Below the pieces are notes generated by a model. It was given only the letters and a program-made list of their open reading frames with translations. It ran no database searches and had not been told where the DNA came from. From positions 1 to 44,454 of the forward strand of contig JAKEKT010000159.1 of NCBI GenBank assembly GCA_021495925.1: a stretch of 44,454 nucleotides of DNA, read 5' to 3'. The translations under genes were made by a program, and so were the position numbers. Position 1 is the first letter of the stretch. Every line of letters begins with the position of its first letter. Below, piece by piece: positions 43,406-44,454 of the stretch. The DNA is from Diplodia intermedia (taxonomy: Eukaryota; Ascomycota; Dothideomycetes; Botryosphaeriales; Botryosphaeriaceae).

Positions 43406-44215
43406 TCACGCAAAAACCGACTTCGGCCTCTCCAACCTCTCCCCATCAAGTTCCACATCCACCTTCTCATTATAAAAGCACAGCGCCCCAACAATCAACC
43501 CGCTCTCCAGCGTCGGATTCCGATACCACCACACGGCATCCCTCAGCGTCTCCCCACCCTCAACCACGACATCATAGTACTCCGCCTCGCCCTTATACGG
43601 GCACTTCGTCCGCGTCTCGCTGGGCCTCAACACCCCCGGATCCACGCTCGTCGGCGGGAGGTAGAACCGCGTCGGCAGCCCCGTCTCGTACAAATGATAC
43701 GCCGACACCGCGTGCGCGACCAGCGTCCCCGCAACAAACACTTTGACGGGGCGCGTGGAGTGCACGATGTCGATGCGCTTGAACGGGTCTTTCGGGTGCA
43801 CGTCGACGCGCGTGTCCTCCTCGAACCACGCGTCCGCCGCGCTGAACTCGATGCGCACCATCCCCCGCAGGTCGCGCACTTTCTCGTCTCCGTCCCTCTC
43901 CCCGCCGACGTCCTCGCCGAACGCCAGCACCCGATCGATCTCCGTCCCGCTGGCGCTCAGCCGCAGCACCCGCGCTTTCCCGCCTTCGACGTCTCTGACC
44001 ACGCTCCATGACCCCGGCGCGAGCGAGGCGAGGGGCACGTAGTAGTACGGGTAGTACGGGTGCTCCCAGACGTAGATCCCGCGCGTGGTGTCGGCGACGA
44101 TGCGGCCGCCGACTTGCACGCGGATGCGTTTGGGCGTCGCGAGCGTGCGGACGGGGCCGGTGGTGAGGAGGGTGTGGGCGAGGGTGGCGAGGTCGGCGGG
44201 GGGTTTGGGTGGCAT
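43406..44215 (-). CDS. Tandem DUF427 domain protein
   Basis: This is a 269-aa single-exon protein with two DUF427 units; the function of the family is unknown. The first unit (about residues 25-125) contains KRIRVQVGGRIVADTTRGIYVWEHPYYPYYYVPLASL. The second (about 155-265) contains RPVKVFVAGTLVAHAVSAYHLYETG and LPTRFYLPP. It then has TKCPYKGEAEYYDVVVEGG and the typical end VGALCFYNEKVDVELDGERL. The CPYKG and YYD segments are the most conserved parts of the family. There is no signal peptide or TM helix, so it is probably cytosolic. The ATG at 44215 is the first in frame and leaves a short leader before the first domain. Confidence 0.92.
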   Translation of the reverse strand: MPPKPPADLATLAHTLLTTGPVRTLATPKRIRVQVGGRIVADTTRGIYVWEHPYYPYYYVPLASLAPGSWSVVRDVEGGKARVLRLSASGTEIDRVLAFGEDVGGERDGDEKVRDLRGMVRIEFSAADAWFEEDTRVDVHPKDPFKRIDIVHSTRPVKVFVAGTLVAHAVSAYHLYETGLPTRFYLPPTSVDPGVLRPSETRTKCPYKGEAEYYDVVVEGGETLRDAVWWYRNPTLESGLIVGALCFYNEKVDVELDGERLERPKSVFA

Positions 44216-44454
44216 TTCTGGTCTCCGGGGCTGGCTGTTGTGCTTTCTTTTTGTGGGGGCCGGCTGGTTGGGGGATTGGTGGGGTTGTCGATGGCGGATT
44301 GGGGGTGGAGCGCGCGGCGGAGCTTTGAGGGGTGGGTGGGTGCGTGGTGGCCGTTCGGATTTTATGTGTGAGAGGCTCTATCGCTCGGAGCAGGCGGATG
44401 TGGTTTGTAAGAATGTTTCAGCGGAAGGAGGGGGAGAGGCCGAATGCAGGGGAC

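Noticed and set aside
1..44454. tRNA, rRNA or secondary-metabolite gene cluster
   Set aside because: No cloverleaf with a T-loop consensus, no rRNA-like stretch and no PKS, NRPS or terpene synthase domain was recognised; the beta-lactamase-like enzyme alone is not evidence for a cluster.

Overview
The window is nuclear DNA of a filamentous ascomycete (Pezizomycotina, most likely a Sordariomycete). Genes are split by short introns of about 45-80 nt with GT...AG ends and CTRAY-type branch sites. Coding exons have GC-rich third positions, and long GC- and CT-rich intergenic stretches separate them. The gene set is typical: an AA9 polysaccharide monooxygenase, a fungal rhodopsin-like membrane protein, a Zn2Cys6 regulator, a Cet1-type RNA triphosphatase and a Zrc1-type zinc carrier. 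I reconstructed exon joins by hand from splice signals and reading frame. The species cannot be named from sequence alone.

Layout. 1-1432: 3' part of a rhodopsin-like integral membrane protein gene (+). 1433-4501: no gene, but a near-perfect 70-bp inverted repeat at 3902-4078. 4502-5917: beta-lactamase/transesterase-like enzyme (-). 6360-8099: PIG-S/Gpi17 subunit of GPI transamidase (-). 8100-11614: 3.5 kb with no firm gene, though splice-like signals near 9.3-9.5 kb suggest a missed small gene. 11615-13138: Zn2Cys6 factor (-) whose zinc cluster is cut by an unusually long intron. 14022-14918: epoxide-hydrolase-like protein (-). 16501-18596: aquaglyceroporin with a ~400-residue N-terminal extension (+). 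19490-20075: possible frameshifted small zinc-binding gene (-). 21063-21822: AA9 LPMO (-). 23184-24226: DUF2293 protein (+). 24637-25967 and 26579-30384: divergent pair of the mRNA-capping triphosphatase (-) and 26S proteasome subunit Rpn2 (+). 31641-32201: small secreted Cys-rich protein with a phospholipase-A2-like HD motif (-). 32786-34947 and 40641-42798: two paralogues of an uncharacterised three-TM family (both -). They flank a zinc CDF transporter (35996-37942, -) and a D-serine dehydratase (38699-39971, -). 43406-44215: tandem DUF427 protein (-).

There is no biosynthetic cluster and no clear operon-like logic. The centre is housekeeping (capping, proteasome, GPI anchoring), with accessory or secreted genes interspersed. 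The most notable points are the uncharacterised membrane-protein pair, one copy of which has two in-frame TAG codons in an otherwise intact gene; the zinc carrier beside a family of zinc-dependent enzyme; the inverted repeat; and several gene models that automated prediction would probably get wrong.
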